This document shows positions 62,849 to 64,000 of a DNA stretch of 64,000 nt, piece after piece. Each line of letters opens with the position of its first letter. Positions within the stretch are counted from its first letter, which is position 1. Origin of the DNA: G965227875 sp965227875. Its GTDB lineage: Bacteria; Pseudomonadota; Alphaproteobacteria; Rhizobiales; JAJFHC01. The notes beneath the pieces were generated by a model that searched no databases, was not told the DNA's origin, and saw only the letters and a list, made by a program, of their open reading frames with translations. Location: NCBI GenBank assembly GCA_965227875.1, contig OZ245783.1:62001-126000 (forward strand), written 5' to 3'. Made by a program: the position numbers and the translations under genes.

Positions 62849-62881
62849 GCCCGTGTGCCGGGCCGGATCCGGCACACGGGC
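62849..62881 (+). terminator. Terminator hairpin of the heme operon
   Basis: A perfect 13-bp stem (GCCCGTGTGCCGG / CCGGCACACGGGC) with a 7-base loop, 40 bases after the heme oxygenase stop. The following CTTCGTCT is only weakly T-rich. Confidence 0.75.
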
Positions 62882-62990
62882 CTTCGTCTGCAGATATCCC
62901 CGTTTGACGTAAGCGAAACCCGTACTTCGCAAGAATTCGAAATCTGGTAATCAATAACGAGGGGAACAACCAGAGACCGGACGTGCCGCC

Positions 62991-63752
62991 ATGGATCCTG
63001 ACCGCGTATCCGATGCAATCCGACTGTTCGAGGAATGCGAGACGGCGCATGATGTCATTTCGGGTTTTGTCTCCATAATAGACAGGTACGGTTTCCAGGG
63101 ATTCGTTGCTGCCGATTTCGACGCCAACGACCGCTGGAAACTGATGATGTACACATCGATGCCTGCGTTCTTCGGCCCGTTGGACGAAGCAAGCCCCTGG
63201 TGGTCCGACGATCCGGTCGTCGCGCGGCTGGCGGAAGGCGAGATGAGGCCCTTCCGGGCTGAAGACGCGTGGTCTCGACCGCTTTCATCCGCGTCGCCGA
63301 GATGGGAATTCATCGTGCAGCAGGGGTACGGGCGAGGATGGGTCTTCCCGACATCGAAGCCGGATTACATTGGCGGCGTCCACCTGATCTCCCGGCTCGA
63401 CGAGGAAGAGATCAGGCGCCAGCACTTCTTCCTGAGCGAACTGCACATCCTCGCCACCTATTTCCACGCCTTCGTCACGGAGCGTGCGCCTGAGGCCAAC
63501 GACCGCGGCATCGTCCGCAACACGCTCGGCCAGCGTCCCTTTGACGGTCGCAAGACCAAGCTGGCCCCCCGTGAGGTCGATTGCCTGAGGTGGTGCGCGT
63601 TTGGCAAGACCGCCGACGAGATCGCCACCATCGAGGGCATAAGCGTGCACACCGTCAGGCAATACCTCCGGGACGGCATGGCAAAGCTCGATGCCCGCAG
63701 CCAGGCGCAGGCCGTCGCCCGCGCGTTGAAATACGGTCTGTTCAAGATCTGA
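62991..63752 (+). CDS. LuxR-family regulator with autoinducer-binding-type domain
   Basis: A 253-residue protein with an N-terminal domain like the acyl-homoserine-lactone-binding fold (the WWSDDPVVARLAEGEMRPF stretch carries the usual Asp-Pro). Its C-terminal LuxR helix-turn-helix is APREVDCLRWCAFGKTADEIA, then SVHTVRQYLRDGMAKL. No luxI synthase lies nearby, so it would be a solo receptor for another signal, or for AHLs made elsewhere. The start at 62991 is 182 bases after the heme operon. The remaining 248 bases of the window hold no gene I can support. Confidence 0.85.
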   Translation: MDPDRVSDAIRLFEECETAHDVISGFVSIIDRYGFQGFVAADFDANDRWKLMMYTSMPAFFGPLDEASPWWSDDPVVARLAEGEMRPFRAEDAWSRPLSSASPRWEFIVQQGYGRGWVFPTSKPDYIGGVHLISRLDEEEIRRQHFFLSELHILATYFHAFVTERAPEANDRGIVRNTLGQRPFDGRKTKLAPREVDCLRWCAFGKTADEIATIEGISVHTVRQYLRDGMAKLDARSQAQAVARALKYGLFKI

Positions 63753-64000
63753 ACAGACCCGCTTTCCTTCCCGCAAACGCCCGCTCCCCAAATTTTCGGG
63801 GGTTGCGACGGCAGAACAAGCCTTTCTAATTCAGGGCTGTAGGGGACGGTTGGTCTCGCGCGCGGGCGTTGCGGCAACACGCGTCAACGACGCGAGCATC
63901 GTCCCGGACGGGGTCAAACGGCCTGATCCACGAAACGGAAGATTTCGGGAAAAAGCGCAACACGGTCGCAAAGACCGGGGCCGATGGGGTGGCAAAAAAT

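Noticed and set aside
1..64000. CRISPR arrays, tRNA or rRNA genes, insertion sequences
   Set aside because: No spaced direct-repeat array, cloverleaf with CCA-proximal features, rRNA-like stretch or transposase was seen by eye on either strand. tRNAscan and IS searches would be decisive.

Overview
This is a high-GC window that reads as the chromosome of an alphaproteobacterium. The supporting signs are an alpha-type very long coiled-coil protein, a TGA-N9-TCA iron box before hemP, the rhizobial-style urease/urea-transporter layout and the HmuTUV/HemP/ExbBD/TonB heme cluster. I cannot safely assign it below class. Most of it is dense coding sequence with short gaps and many ATGA overlaps. I saw no rRNA, tRNA, CRISPR or insertion sequence.

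Left part (1-23.3 kb): the 3' end of a giant protein made of 11-residue repeats; a DgcN-DgcA pair (D-glutamate breakdown through N-acetyl-glutamate); an MFS carrier; a CheZ-like phosphatase; a PLP threonine/serine dehydratase with a LysE exporter; PPK2; a small membrane protein; then a GDP-fucose/sugar cluster (Gmd, Fcl, a GT11 fucosyltransferase, ManC and a UDP-sugar dehydrogenase). A 1112-residue Clp-type AAA+ protein ends in a release-factor-2-like (PCRF) domain that has no GGQ domain. After it come a FAD oxidoreductase, a c-type cytochrome and a D-Ala-D-Ala ligase.

Urea region (23.3-34.3 kb, all minus strand): urtABCDE and ureD-A-(small membrane gene)-B-C-E-F-G form one long run of genes, preceded by a consensus sigma-54 promoter. 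Urea is imported, hydrolysed to ammonia and probably controlled by nitrogen status.

Microcompartment region (34.6-51.2 kb): this is the most interesting part. A minus-strand operon encodes a PLP phospho-lyase/aminotransferase, a CoA-acylating aldehyde dehydrogenase with a C-terminal encapsulation peptide, two BMC-T, one BMC-H and one BMC-P shell proteins, and a small protein with an N-terminal encapsulation-like helix. Opposite it lie an APH-type kinase, an AraC regulator and a HIT protein. A second minus operon encodes a polyamine-type ABC transporter and an SDR dehydrogenase. Together this resembles the RMM (aminopropanol) type of microcompartment. Three promoter regions (shell operon, kinase, transporter) carry the same spaced operator, TGTCAA-N15-TGTCAA, which suggests one regulon under the AraC protein. 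Next to it is a B12-dependent diol dehydratase whose large and medium subunits are fused. Two of its substrate-pocket residues are changed (S301 to D and Q336 to A in Klebsiella numbering), so its substrate may be a cationic amino-diol.

Right part (51.4-64 kb): a membrane-anchored tail-collar-like protein, an unknown protein, a cysteine-poor Rrf2 regulator, and a complete heme-uptake cluster. The cluster has hemP-hmuTUV on the minus strand and, on the plus strand, a receptor, a secreted protein, ExbB, two ExbDs, TonB and an IsdG-type heme oxygenase. The second ExbD has Asn in place of the essential membrane Asp. A LuxR-type regulator with no luxI nearby closes the window.
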